Counted from the stretch's first letter, positions 43,197 to 52,704 are shown. The stretch: DNA of 64,000 bases from Mycolicibacterium rhodesiae NBB3 (GCF_000230895.2 NC_016604.1:4526001-4590000); one strand, 5' to 3'. The notes: a model not told the origin generated them from the letters alone. Numbers and translations are program-made.

Positions 43197-44543
43197 ATGG
43201 GCATCGAGATCGAAACTGTTGTCGACCATCCGCTGACCGAGGTTTTCGATTGGCACTCTCGACGCGGCGCGATGCGTCGTCTGGTGCCGCCCTGGCAGCC
43301 GATGAAGGTCGTCGCCGAGGCCGATTCGCTGGCCGACGGCTGCGCCGTGCTGGCGTTGCCGGGCGGATTGCGCTGGGTCGCGCAGCACGACCCCACCGAA
43401 TACGACCCGCCGCATCGATTCGTCGACGTGCTCTCGTCGCGGGGCCCGCGTTCGTGGCCCCCGCGGCTGGTCGGGCACTGGACGCATACACACGAATTCG
43501 GTGAAGCGCCGTCGGGTACGCGGGTGTATGACCGCATCGACGCCCCGGTGCCCGCCGCGGCGCTGCGCCCGATGTTCGCCTACCGGCATCGACAGCTCGC
43601 CGACGATCTCGCGGCCCATCGCGATGCACGTGAGGCGGGTCTGACACCGCTCACCGTGGCGATCACCGGAGCGACCGGCCTGGTCGGCACCGCCTTGTCG
43701 GCGTTCCTGACCACCGGGGGGCATCGCGTGATCCGGCTGGTCCGGCATGCGGCGCAGTCCCAGGATGAGCGGCAATGGGATCCGGACCGTCCAGCGGCGC
43801 ATCTGCTGTCGGGTGTCGATGCGGTGGTGCACCTCGCCGGGGCGTCGATCGCGGGGCGTTTCACGGCTGGTCACAAGGAGGCCGTCCGCGACAGTCGCAT
43901 CGGGCCCACCCGTCGACTGGCAGAGTTGGCCGCTGCCAGTGCTTTTCAGGGACCGTTCATCAGCGCCTCGGCGATCGGGATCTATGGCTACGACCGCGGA
44001 GACGACCTGCTGAGTGAGGAGAGCGTGCGCGGCGACGGATTCCTCGCCGACGTCTGTGCGGACTGGGAAGCCGCCACCGCGCCCGCCGCCGCGGCGGGTC
44101 TTCGGGTCGTCAACGTGCGCACCGGGATCGTGCAATCCGCGGGGGGCGGCACGTTGCGATTGTTGCGGCCGCTGTTCGCGGCCGGGCTCGGCGGCCGCGT
44201 CGGCAGTGGGCGGCAGTGGTTGTCGTGGATCGCACTGGACGACCTGCTCGACGTCTACTACCGCGCGCTCTACGACGCCCGGCTGTCCGGACCGGTCAAT
44301 GCCGTCGCGCCAACGCCGGTGCGTAACGCCGACTACACCAAGGCGCTCGCGTCAGTGCTGCGCCGTCCCGCGCTGCTGCCCGTGCCCTCGCTGGGACCGC
44401 GGCTGCTGCTGGGAGAGCAGGGATCACGGGAGCTCGCCGAGGCCGATCAACGGGTGGCGGCCACCAAACTCGAGTCGCTGGGCCACCGATTCCGCCACCC
44501 AGGTATCGACGGCGCGCTGGCTCACGAGCTGGGGCACGGCTGA
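43197..44543 (+). CDS. SRPBCC domain fused to TIGR01777 NAD(P)-epimerase
   Basis: A two-domain protein of 448 aa. Residues 1-145 form an SRPBCC/ligand-binding domain (IEIETVVDHPLTEVFDWHSR). Residues 150-448 form an extended SDR domain of the TIGR01777 (YfcH/SulA-like) group with GATGLVG at 158-164, VHLAGASIAGRF and the C-terminal DUF1731-like segment LGEQGSRELAEADQRV. As I recall, the mycobacterial homologue with this fusion is Rv2216, far from the dcw cluster in M. tuberculosis. The substrate is unknown. The last 22 nt overlap the convergent amidotransferase gene. Confidence 0.87.
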   Translation: MGIEIETVVDHPLTEVFDWHSRRGAMRRLVPPWQPMKVVAEADSLADGCAVLALPGGLRWVAQHDPTEYDPPHRFVDVLSSRGPRSWPPRLVGHWTHTHEFGEAPSGTRVYDRIDAPVPAAALRPMFAYRHRQLADDLAAHRDAREAGLTPLTVAITGATGLVGTALSAFLTTGGHRVIRLVRHAAQSQDERQWDPDRPAAHLLSGVDAVVHLAGASIAGRFTAGHKEAVRDSRIGPTRRLAELAAASAFQGPFISASAIGIYGYDRGDDLLSEESVRGDGFLADVCADWEAATAPAAAAGLRVVNVRTGIVQSAGGGTLRLLRPLFAAGLGGRVGSGRQWLSWIALDDLLDVYYRALYDARLSGPVNAVAPTPVRNADYTKALASVLRRPALLPVPSLGPRLLLGEQGSRELAEADQRVAATKLESLGHRFRHPGIDGALAHELGHG

Positions 44544-45247
44544 CGGACGACGTGGGTCACGAAGCCGGCCACCAGATCGCGCACTCTTGCCGACGCGCTC
44601 TGCGCAAGTTCGGTTGTGCGGGAGCGCAATTCATCGTGGGTCCGGCCGATGCCGGCCACCTCGCCATCACGGTCGTCGGCCAGCCACCGCTCCAGCAGCT
44701 CGGTGTCGACCTCGGGATGGAACTGCAGCGCCAGCGCGCGGCCGAGGACGAACGCCTGCGATGCACATGGTGTGCGGGCGATCTCGGTGGCGCCCGGTGG
44801 CACCGTCCACCGGTCGAAGTGCCATTGGAACCACGGTCCACCGGGGATCAGATCCGGCCTGTCGCTCGTGACCTCATACCAGCCGATCTCCGGTTCCGAC
44901 GAGCGTGCGACCGACCCGCCGAACGCCTGGGCCAGCAGTTGTCCGCCGAAGCAGACGCCGAGCAGCGCCACCCCCGCATCGGCCGCGTCCCGCACGAGCT
45001 GCGCCTCGGTGCTCACCCAGGTTCGGCGCAGTGCTTCGTCGTAGACGGGCCATCGTGCGCCGAGCGGCGCGATGACGTCATAGCCGGCCGGATCGGGAAA
45101 CGCCACGTCGACGGCCGGATCATCGATCCGCTCGGCGGGGACGACCTCGAACAGTTCGACGTCGAAACCTTGGTCCACGAAAGCCTCACCGAGAAGACCT
45201 TCGGTCGCGAGATGTTCGTTGACGAGGAACAGAACCTTGGGCGCCAC
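44522..45247 (-). CDS. Class I glutamine amidotransferase-like protein
   Basis: A 241-aa stand-alone class I amidotransferase domain. The nucleophile elbow is LGVCFGGQ with Cys99, and His177 and Glu179 in QFHPEV complete the triad. The start is GTG. Such free-standing proteins resemble the GMP-synthase-type or gamma-glutamyl hydrolase-like group; whether it uses glutamine is not known. No acceptor synthase gene is adjacent. It lies 8 nt downstream of the beta-lactamase-fold gene stop on the same strand, so the two may share a transcript. Confidence 0.87.
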   Translation of the reverse strand: MAPKVLFLVNEHLATEGLLGEAFVDQGFDVELFEVVPAERIDDPAVDVAFPDPAGYDVIAPLGARWPVYDEALRRTWVSTEAQLVRDAADAGVALLGVCFGGQLLAQAFGGSVARSSEPEIGWYEVTSDRPDLIPGGPWFQWHFDRWTVPPGATEIARTPCASQAFVLGRALALQFHPEVDTELLERWLADDRDGEVAGIGRTHDELRSRTTELAQSASARVRDLVAGFVTHVVRQPCPSS

Positions 45248-45255
45248 GAGGTCGA

Positions 45256-46494
45256 TTATTTCGGTTTGCGCACCGGTGGCGCATCGTCGGGGGCCAGCAC
45301 GGCGCCGATCTTGCGGAACAACGTGTCCGCGGCGTTGGGGTAATCGCCCTGGTCATCGAACGCTTCGGGTAGATATGTCACGGCCACCGCAATAGCGATC
45401 TTCTGTGCGGGTAAATAAGCCTCGACGGCGGCGTACCCCGACAACAGCGGGTTCTGCAGCAACCAGTTCCCGGAGATCACCATCCCCAGGCCGTAGGTGT
45501 AGACGTCGTCCATCGCTTCGCAGGTCGTGCAGCCGGGCTGTTTGTGGGTCTTTCCGCGAAGTTCCGTGGACACCATCTTCTGGTACGAGTCGGCCGACAA
45601 CAGCTTGCCCGAGCCGATGCCGACCGCCGTGGCCTCCATGTCGTAGATGTCGGTCGTCTGAATCGCGCCGTGGGTGATGGTCCATGACGGATCCCAGAAG
45701 GTGCTCTCCTCGTAGAACGGGGTGCCCGGCGGGACCTTCAGGAACGCTCGCCGTTCCGACGAGAACGCGTGGAGTGCGGGTGCGGGAATCTCCGGCGTCA
45801 GCGAATTGACGGTATTCGTCAGCCCGAGCGGGCGAAGCACCTTCTCGGACAACAGCTTCGGTATCTGCTCGCCGGTCGCCTTCTCCAGTGCGAGTCCGAG
45901 TAACAGGTAGTTGGTGTGCGCGTAGTTCCAGTTGGTGCCGGGCTCGTAGAGCAGCGGCTGGTTCACGGCGAACTGCAGCAGATCATGGACGGTCCAGCGG
46001 CGGAACGGATCGGCGTAGAGCGCCTCGTTCATCTTGGTGTTGCCGATGACGTAATCGACGTAGCCGGAGGTCATCTGGGCGAGCTGGCCCAGGGTGACGC
46101 GATCGGAGTTCGGAATCTCGGGTAGGAACTTCGACAGTTTGTCGTCGAGGCTGAGCTTCTGCTCGTCGACGAGTTTGAGCAGCAGTGTCGAGACGTAGGA
46201 GATGGCCACCGCGCCGTTGCGGAAGTGCATGTTGGCGGCGGCGGGCACCCCGGTCATCGACTCGCCGACGGCGTCCGTGACGATCTCCTGCCCGTCGACC
46301 GTGACGCGGACGATGACCGCCTTGAGGTGTTCGGACGCCATCGTGTCGCGGACGGCGCGCATCACCGCATCGGCCCTGGAGTCGTCGGTACCGGCGTCGG
46401 TCGGTGCTGACTCGTCGGGTTGGGTGCCAGAACTGCAGCCCCCGATCAGGACGAGCACGAACAGCGCCGCGAGCAGGCGCCGGACAATCGGCAT
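45256..46494 (-). CDS. Lipoprotein with beta-lactamase/DD-peptidase fold lacking the catalytic SxxK
   Basis: The ATG at 46494 gives a 412-aa lipoprotein with lipobox IGGC (Cys20). A longer upstream frame is rejected because it runs into the divergent phospholipase gene. Residues about 40-390 follow the class C beta-lactamase/serine hydrolase pattern, for example LLLKLVDEQKLSLDDKLSKFLPE and GTNWNYAHTNYLLLGLALEKATGE. The expected FRxGSVTKxF motif reads FRNGAVAISY, so the Ser and Lys are Ala95 and Ile98. YxN is YAH (191-193) and the HxG-like motif is absent. It is probably a binding or regulatory pseudoenzyme at the outer membrane face. Confidence 0.85.
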   Translation of the reverse strand: MPIVRRLLAALFVLVLIGGCSSGTQPDESAPTDAGTDDSRADAVMRAVRDTMASEHLKAVIVRVTVDGQEIVTDAVGESMTGVPAAANMHFRNGAVAISYVSTLLLKLVDEQKLSLDDKLSKFLPEIPNSDRVTLGQLAQMTSGYVDYVIGNTKMNEALYADPFRRWTVHDLLQFAVNQPLLYEPGTNWNYAHTNYLLLGLALEKATGEQIPKLLSEKVLRPLGLTNTVNSLTPEIPAPALHAFSSERRAFLKVPPGTPFYEESTFWDPSWTITHGAIQTTDIYDMEATAVGIGSGKLLSADSYQKMVSTELRGKTHKQPGCTTCEAMDDVYTYGLGMVISGNWLLQNPLLSGYAAVEAYLPAQKIAIAVAVTYLPEAFDDQGDYPNAADTLFRKIGAVLAPDDAPPVRKPK

Positions 46495-46555
46495 TCCCGG
46501 ATCTTCGCACACCGAAGGCGTGCGTAAAGCCCCTCGCAAATGGGCACCCTGGGGC

Positions 46556-48100
46556 GTGTCTGTTCTCACCGACTGGTTCCTCACCGACGAGGAGCGCGGC
46601 AATCCGCACTCCTCGCTGGCCGGCTGGTGCGATGGCAATCGGGCCGAGCCGCTGATCCACGGCGCGACGTACTTCGACCACCTCGTCACAGAGGTGGAGG
46701 CGCTGCGCGCGGGCGACCACCTGTTCTTCACGGACTGGCGCGGCGACCCCGACCAGAAGATGCGCGAGGGTGGCCCGACCATCCGCGAATTGTTCTGCCG
46801 CGCAGCCGAACGCGGTGTCGTCGTCAAGGGCTTGGTGTGGCGGTCCCATCTGGACAAGCTCGCCTACAGCGAGGAGGAGAACCGGCACCTCGGCGAGGCC
46901 ATCGAAGAGGCGGGCGGCGAAGTGCTGCTCGATCAGCGCGTCCGCATCGGCGGGTCACATCACCAGAAGCTCGTCGTCCTCAGGCACCCCGGCGCGCCGG
47001 AGCGCGACGTCGCGTTCGTCGGCGGCATCGATCTGTGTCACTCCCGCCGCGACGACGCCTCCCACCGCGGCGACCCGCAAGCGGTGCAGATGGCCAAGCG
47101 GTACGGCGAGAATCCGCCGTGGCATGACGTCCAGCTGCGGGTGCAGGGCCCGGCGGTCGGTGCCCTCGATACGACATTCCGTGAACGCTGGCAGGATCCG
47201 GCGTCGCTGGACATGCTCAATCCGTTGGCGTGGTTGCGCGACAAGTTCGGTGGCGCCGATATGAACGCAGACCCGTTGCCCGATCAACCGGCGGATCCAC
47301 CACCGTGCGGGCCGCATGCCATCCAGGTGCTGCGCACCTATCCGGACGCGCACTTCGCCTACGATTTCGCGCCGCACGGTGAGCGAAGCATCGCCCGCGC
47401 CTACAACAAAGTCGTACCGCGCGCCCGCAAACTGATCTACGTCGAGGACCAGTACCTGTGGTCCAAGCGGGTTGCCACGCTGTTCGCACAGGCGTTGAAG
47501 GACAATCCTGACCTGCACCTGGTCGCCGTCATTCCGCGGCATCCCGATGTCGACGGACGATTAGAGTTGCCGCCCAACCTGATCGGACGTTGGCAGGCGC
47601 TCGAGACGTGTCATGCGGCGAGCCCGGAACGCGTGCACATCTTCGACGTCGAGAATGCCGAAGGCACACCGGTCTACGTGCACGCGAAGGTATGTGTCAT
47701 CGATGACGTCTGGTCCTGTGTCGGCAGCGACAATCTCAACCGCCGGTCCTGGACGCACGACAGCGAGTTGACGTGCGCGGTCCTGGACGCCGAGGGTGAC
47801 TTCGCGCGAGATCTCCGGCTTCGGTTGCTGCGTGAGCACCTCGACCGCGCCGCGGACGGCAGTGACGACCGCGGCTTGGGAGACCCCGCCACCGCAGTGC
47901 GTGAGATCGTCGACGCGGCAGACGGTTTGGAGCAGTGGTACGCATCCGGTCGCCGGGGCCCGAGACCGCCGGGTCGCCTGCGACCACACAAGGCCGAACG
48001 GCCGAGCCTGTTCACGCGACTCTGGGCCGAGCCTGTGTACCGCCTGACCTACGACCCCGACGGCCGCTCGTATCGGGATCGGCTCAGGGGCAGGCTGTGA
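46556..48100 (+). CDS. Phospholipase D-family protein
   Basis: The GTG at 46556 gives 514 aa. Two HKD motifs are present. The first, HHQKLVVLR, has His136 and Lys138, but the Asp of HxKx4D is Arg143. The second, HAKVCVID, is complete (His376, Lys378, Asp383) and is followed by GSDNLNRRSW, as in PLD enzymes. No signal peptide is seen. It probably hydrolyses phospholipid or transfers phosphatidyl groups. It is divergent from the lipoprotein gene with a 61-bp spacer and overlaps the convergent P450 gene by 17 nt. Confidence 0.88.
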   Translation: MSVLTDWFLTDEERGNPHSSLAGWCDGNRAEPLIHGATYFDHLVTEVEALRAGDHLFFTDWRGDPDQKMREGGPTIRELFCRAAERGVVVKGLVWRSHLDKLAYSEEENRHLGEAIEEAGGEVLLDQRVRIGGSHHQKLVVLRHPGAPERDVAFVGGIDLCHSRRDDASHRGDPQAVQMAKRYGENPPWHDVQLRVQGPAVGALDTTFRERWQDPASLDMLNPLAWLRDKFGGADMNADPLPDQPADPPPCGPHAIQVLRTYPDAHFAYDFAPHGERSIARAYNKVVPRARKLIYVEDQYLWSKRVATLFAQALKDNPDLHLVAVIPRHPDVDGRLELPPNLIGRWQALETCHAASPERVHIFDVENAEGTPVYVHAKVCVIDDVWSCVGSDNLNRRSWTHDSELTCAVLDAEGDFARDLRLRLLREHLDRAADGSDDRGLGDPATAVREIVDAADGLEQWYASGRRGPRPPGRLRPHKAERPSLFTRLWAEPVYRLTYDPDGRSYRDRLRGRL

Positions 48101-49292
48101 ATGCGATCGGCAGGCTCGCGGGGCCGCTGATGCCGGTGATCGACTTCCACGAGACGTCGCCTGCGCTCCGGATATCGGGCATCCGGCGCGCCATCGTCGT
48201 GAGGGCTTCGGCGAGTTCGATTCGCGCGAGGTGCGCGCCGAGGCAGTAGTGGATGCCGCCGCCGAAGGTGAGCATGGCCGGAGCGTTCTCGCGGGTGATG
48301 TCGAACTGATCGGCGTTCGGGTACACCTCCGGATCGCGGTTGGCCGCCGCGGTGTTGACGATCACCGGTGTGCCCGCGCCGATTCGGAACCCGTCTAGTT
48401 CGACGTCGTCGACCGCGACGCGCATCGTCGTGAAGATGACGGGGGAGTAGCGCATCGCTTCTTCGACGGCCCTTGGCGCCAGTTCAGGATGTTCGGCGAG
48501 AAGCGCCCATTGATCGGGGTGTTCGCAGAAGACCTGCACGGCCGCGGCCAGTTGGTTGCGCGTGGTGTCCGTACCCGCCATCAGCAAGGTGGCGCCGAGC
48601 GTCAACAACTCGTCGTGGCTCAGGCGGTCGCCGTCGATCTCCGCGCGGATCAGGTCGGACAGCAGATCGTCGCCCAGCGCGTCGCGCCGTCGGGTGACCA
48701 TCTCGTCGAGATAGTCCGTCAGCGCGTTCCACGCGCGCACGATGTCGGCTTCGTCGTTCACGACGTTCCAGTCGAAGATCTTGAAGACGTCATCGGCCCA
48801 GTCGGAGAAGAGGTGCCAGTCCGCCGCGGGTGTACCCAGCATCGCGCAGATGATCGGGATGGGATAGCGCCTGGCGATGTCGGCCACCGCATCGCACGCG
48901 CCCGCATTCATCTGGGAATCGACGAGTTCGCCGATGATATCCGTGCAGGTCTCCCTGAGCCGTTCGGCGGCTCTTGGGGTGAACGCCTTGGACAGTAGCC
49001 GTCGCTGCCTACGGTGTTCTGCGCCGTCGAGGCTCAACAGACCCTTGAGGGCGATGTCCCATAGTTCGCCTGACGTGATGCCCTGCGCGGTCAGAGCCAA
49101 GCCCTTGGGCATCGCGAAGCCATCGTCCCGCAACACGGTCCGGACGAGGTCGTAGGAAAGCACCTCCGGGCCGTGCGGGCCCATGGCAATAGGTCCTCGT
49201 CGGCGGGCATTTCGGATCAGCTCGTGCGCCTCGGCTGGGCTCGTGGCGTGTTCGTAGGCGATGGTCGGCAGGCCGGTCACAAGTGTCGTCAT
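48084..49292 (-). CDS. Cytochrome P450
   Basis: A 402-aa soluble bacterial P450. The heme-binding motif is FGGGIHYCLG with Cys350. The I-helix oxygen motif is AGTDTT at 239-244. The K-helix ExxR is Glu278-Arg281. The ATG at 49292 (MTTLVTGLPT) is preferred over one 30 nt upstream. The substrate cannot be told from sequence. No ferredoxin or reductase gene is adjacent. It is divergent from the cyclase/ATPase regulator, which could control it. Confidence 0.92.
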   Translation of the reverse strand: MTTLVTGLPTIAYEHATSPAEAHELIRNARRRGPIAMGPHGPEVLSYDLVRTVLRDDGFAMPKGLALTAQGITSGELWDIALKGLLSLDGAEHRRQRRLLSKAFTPRAAERLRETCTDIIGELVDSQMNAGACDAVADIARRYPIPIICAMLGTPAADWHLFSDWADDVFKIFDWNVVNDEADIVRAWNALTDYLDEMVTRRRDALGDDLLSDLIRAEIDGDRLSHDELLTLGATLLMAGTDTTRNQLAAAVQVFCEHPDQWALLAEHPELAPRAVEEAMRYSPVIFTTMRVAVDDVELDGFRIGAGTPVIVNTAAANRDPEVYPNADQFDITRENAPAMLTFGGGIHYCLGAHLARIELAEALTTMARRMPDIRSAGDVSWKSITGISGPASLPIAFTACP

Positions 49293-49420
49293 GGTTCGAC
49301 TATCGGGTTTTCGGCTGCTCACAAGATCGGTCGGAGGTCGTATTTGTCGCCGAGGGGGGTCGTAGATATACGCGAATGCGCTGATGTTTTGCCCTACGCG
49401 GTTGTCGCACGCTGATTAGC

Positions 49421-52384
49421 ATGAGCGCGACTGAGTGGAGCGAACTTGCGGTGAGCGGGCTGCCGACGGGGACTGTGACGCTGCTGCTGGCGGACGTCGA
49501 GGGTTCCACGCGGCTGTGGGAGGCCCAGCCGGAGGTGATGAGCTCGGCGATCTCGCGGCTGGACGAGACGTTGGCACAGCTGATTGCGGCGCACGACGGC
49601 GTGCGGCCGGTCGAGCAGGGTGAGGGTGACAGTTTCGTGCTCGCATTCGCGCGTGCGAGTGATGCCGTGGCGTGTGCGCTGGCGCTGCAGCGGGCTCCAT
49701 TGGCGCCGCTGCGGTTGCGCGTCGGGATCAACACCGGTGAGGTCCAATTGCGCGATGAGGGCAACTACATCGGCCCGACGATCAACCGCACGGCGCGGCT
49801 GCGTGATCTGGGACATGGTGGCCAGACCCTCCTCTCGGGTGCGACCGAGTCGATGGTCGTGGATCACCTACCGCAGGACGCCTGGCTGACCGATCTCGGT
49901 ACGCATGCACTTCGCGATCTGCCGCGCCCGGAACGTGTTGTGCAGCTGTGCCACCCCGATATCCGCAATGACTTCCCACCGTTGCGGGTGGCAGGCAGTG
50001 CCGCGGCACAGCACCTTCCGGCCCACCTGTCGAGCTTCATCGGCCGAAGGTCTGAGATGGCAGAGGTCCGGAAGCTGCTCTCGCAGAATCGCTTGGTGAC
50101 GCTGACCGGAGCCGGCGGCTCTGGGAAGACACGGCTCGCCGTCGAGCTCGCGGCGTCGATCGCCGGCGAGTTCGCCGGCGGCGTCTGGTATGTCGACCTC
50201 GCACCGGTCACCGACGCGAGGGTGGTTCCTGTGACGGTCGCCCGCGCTTTGGGCTTGCCGGACCAGCCGGGAGGATCCTCCACCGAAAGCGTCCTACGTC
50301 ATATCGCCGACCGCCGGATGCTGATCGTGCTCGACAACTGCGAGCACCTCCTGGACGCATCGGCCACGATGATCGATGACCTCCTCCGTAACTGTCCGTC
50401 CGTGGCGTTGCTGACCACAAGCCGTGAGCCGATTGGAATGCCCGGTGAATTGACCTGGCGTATACCGTCGTTGCCGGTCGAGACTGATGCCGTCGAGTTG
50501 TTCGCCGAGCGGGCGCGCAAGGTCAGGTCCGACTTCCGTATCACCGACGAGAACGCATTCGCCGTCGCCGAGATATGCCGTCGGCTCGACGGCATGCCGC
50601 TGGCAATCGAGCTCGCGGCGGCCCGGGCGCGTGCCTTGTCGGTAACAGAACTGCTCGCCAGCCTGCACGACCGGTTCCGATTGCTGACCGGCGGTGCGCG
50701 CACCTCGGTTCGTCGGCAGCAGACACTGCGCGCGTCGGTGGATTGGTCGCACGCACTGCTGACCGAGCCCGAGCACGTACTGTTCCGCCGGCTGGCGGCG
50801 TTCATGGGTGGATTCGACCTCGACGCGGCGGAAGCCGTGGGCGGCGGCGGCGATGTCGAGCGTTACCAGGTGCTCGACCAGCTCACGTTGCTTGTCGACA
50901 AGTCGCTCGTGGTAGTGGAAAGCGCAACGGAACCAACCAGATACCGGCTACTCGAGACCGTGCGCCAGTATGCACTCGAGAAGCTGGGTGAATCCGGCGA
51001 GGCTGATGCTGTGCGCACGCGGCACCGCGATTACTACGCGGCGATGGCGGCACGGCTCGACGCTTCGGCAGGCACCGGCCTCGAACGTCACCTGGACCAG
51101 GCGGCGTTGGAGATGGACAATCTGCGCGCCGCCTTCCAATGGTGCCGCGAGAACTCCGACGTCGAACAAGCGCTGTCGCTTGCGACCTCGCTTCAGGCGC
51201 TGTGGCTCGCGCGCGGACGTATTCGCGAAGGCGTGGCGGCGCTGGAGATTGCGATCGCAGACCGCGACGCGGCGGGTGACGTTGCGGCGGTCGAATACGC
51301 CCGGGCGCTGGCTGACAAGGCGATGCTGGACTCGTGGCTCGGCGTCTACAGTGCCGCGCAAGTGGATACCGCATTGAACATTGCGCGCGATGCAAACGAT
51401 CCCATGCTGTTGATACGCGCCTTGGTCGCGGCCGGTTGCGTCAACGGACACAACGCGATCGCGGCCGCGCCCTTCTTTGCCGAAGCGCTGGACCTCGCTC
51501 GGAGGGCCGATGACACGTGGCGGATCAGTCAGATACTGGGATGGCAGGCATACGGCGCGATGGTGAGCAGCGGCGACTGCGCCGCGGCCAGCGAGACCGC
51601 CCTTGCGGGAATCGGATTCGCCGATGAGATCGGTGACAAGTTCGTGGCACGGCAGTGTCGTTGGATCCTTGGCCTGGCGAAGATGTGGGGCGGTGACTTG
51701 ACCGCGGCGGTCGCGCAATTCACCTTGGTCGCGGACGAGGCAGAGGCTGCGCATGACGGGATGTTTGCCGACATGAACCTGGGTTCCCTCAGCTATGCGC
51801 TCTCCTATCAGGGAGACACGGAATCGGCGGAAGTCGCGGCAAGGAAGGCGGTCGCGGTCGGCAGCGACATCGGGGGATTACAGCTCGCGCATGGCTTCAC
51901 CGCTCTCGCCCTTGTCGCTCTGGCGCGCGGCGACGCGACTGAAGCTGTGGATGCCCTCGGAATTGCGTCGCCACTCTGGAATCTGCTACCCGACTTGTCG
52001 GCGATGCATCTGGAACTCCGATCCCGCGTCGCCCTTCTGAAAGGTGACCACTCGGTGGCGCGTCAGCTCGCTGAGGAGGCGGTACCAGCCACCGAGGGCA
52101 GGGGCTGTCACAGCGCAGCGGCACTGTTGGCACGTGCTCGGCTGGCCGTCATCGATGGTGACTACACGCAGGCCGAGGACGACCTCCACGCCGCGGTCGC
52201 CGAAGCGACAGCGGGGAGTTCATACCTGGACGTCCCCGAGATGCTCGAATATCTGGGCCACGTCGCGGCGGTTGGCGAGAGCCACTGGAGGCGGCTCGAT
52301 TGTTCGGGGCGGCGGAGGCCATGCGCACCAGGACTGCAGCCGTACCCTTTGCGGACGTTCGTGCGCGATCCAGCCGCTGGATAA
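49421..52384 (+). CDS. Class III adenylyl cyclase-ATPase-TPR regulator, frameshifted before its LuxR domain
   Basis: The 987-codon frame has three parts. Residues 15-180 are a class III cyclase with metal Asp25 (ADVEGST) and Asp70 (EGDSF) and the Asn122/Arg126 pair (NRTAR). Gln66 and Asn115 replace the usual Lys/Asp substrate pair, with the same 49-residue spacing as Gln57/Asn106 of M. tuberculosis Rv0386. An AAA/NB-ARC ATPase follows, with Walker A TGAGGSGKT (229-237) and Walker B LIVLD. TPR-like repeats occupy about 540-960. The last 33 codons are out of frame: loss of one C near 52285 separates the LuxR helix-turn-helix found at 52300-52704. The intact family is about 1,090 aa. Confidence 0.85.
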   Translation: MSATEWSELAVSGLPTGTVTLLLADVEGSTRLWEAQPEVMSSAISRLDETLAQLIAAHDGVRPVEQGEGDSFVLAFARASDAVACALALQRAPLAPLRLRVGINTGEVQLRDEGNYIGPTINRTARLRDLGHGGQTLLSGATESMVVDHLPQDAWLTDLGTHALRDLPRPERVVQLCHPDIRNDFPPLRVAGSAAAQHLPAHLSSFIGRRSEMAEVRKLLSQNRLVTLTGAGGSGKTRLAVELAASIAGEFAGGVWYVDLAPVTDARVVPVTVARALGLPDQPGGSSTESVLRHIADRRMLIVLDNCEHLLDASATMIDDLLRNCPSVALLTTSREPIGMPGELTWRIPSLPVETDAVELFAERARKVRSDFRITDENAFAVAEICRRLDGMPLAIELAAARARALSVTELLASLHDRFRLLTGGARTSVRRQQTLRASVDWSHALLTEPEHVLFRRLAAFMGGFDLDAAEAVGGGGDVERYQVLDQLTLLVDKSLVVVESATEPTRYRLLETVRQYALEKLGESGEADAVRTRHRDYYAAMAARLDASAGTGLERHLDQAALEMDNLRAAFQWCRENSDVEQALSLATSLQALWLARGRIREGVAALEIAIADRDAAGDVAAVEYARALADKAMLDSWLGVYSAAQVDTALNIARDANDPMLLIRALVAAGCVNGHNAIAAAPFFAEALDLARRADDTWRISQILGWQAYGAMVSSGDCAAASETALAGIGFADEIGDKFVARQCRWILGLAKMWGGDLTAAVAQFTLVADEAEAAHDGMFADMNLGSLSYALSYQGDTESAEVAARKAVAVGSDIGGLQLAHGFTALALVALARGDATEAVDALGIASPLWNLLPDLSAMHLELRSRVALLKGDHSVARQLAEEAVPATEGRGCHSAAALLARARLAVIDGDYTQAEDDLHAAVAEATAGSSYLDVPEMLEYLGHVAAVGESHWRRLDCSGRRRPCAPGLQPYPLRTFVRDPAAG

Positions 52385-52704
52385 CGGTTCTGCGGGATAT
52401 GTTGACAGCCAGCGACTTTGACGCCGCGTGGGCCGAGGGTGCCGCACTGTCGACCCAGCAGGCCGTAGCCTACGCGCAGCGGGGCCGTGGGGAGCGGAAG
52501 CGACCGTCAAGCGGCTGGGCGTCACTGACACCGACTGAACTCGACGTGGCTGGGTTGGTCAGTGAGGGGTTGGCCAACAAGGACATCGCCGAACGGCTCT
52601 TCATATCGCCGCGCACCGTGCAGACGCACCTCACGCACATCTACGCCAAGCTCGGCGTGACGTCACGGGTGCAGTTGGCCCAGGAGGCTGCTCGACATAT
52701 CTAG
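52300..52704 (+). pseudogene. Out-of-frame LuxR-type DNA-binding end of the cyclase regulator
   Basis: This frame reads LFGAAEAMRTRT, DFDAAWAEGAALST and the LuxR/GerE helix-turn-helix (LTPTELDVAGLVSEGLANKDIAERLFISPRTVQTHLTHIYAKL, split here over residues about 75-117). These are the segments expected directly after the TPR region of the preceding frame. Restoring one C after position 52285 (CAC-CTG-GAG) would join both into one protein of about 1,094 aa. As written, the DNA-binding domain has no good start or ribosome site, so it is probably not made unless frameshifting occurs or the base loss is a sequencing error. Confidence 0.85.
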
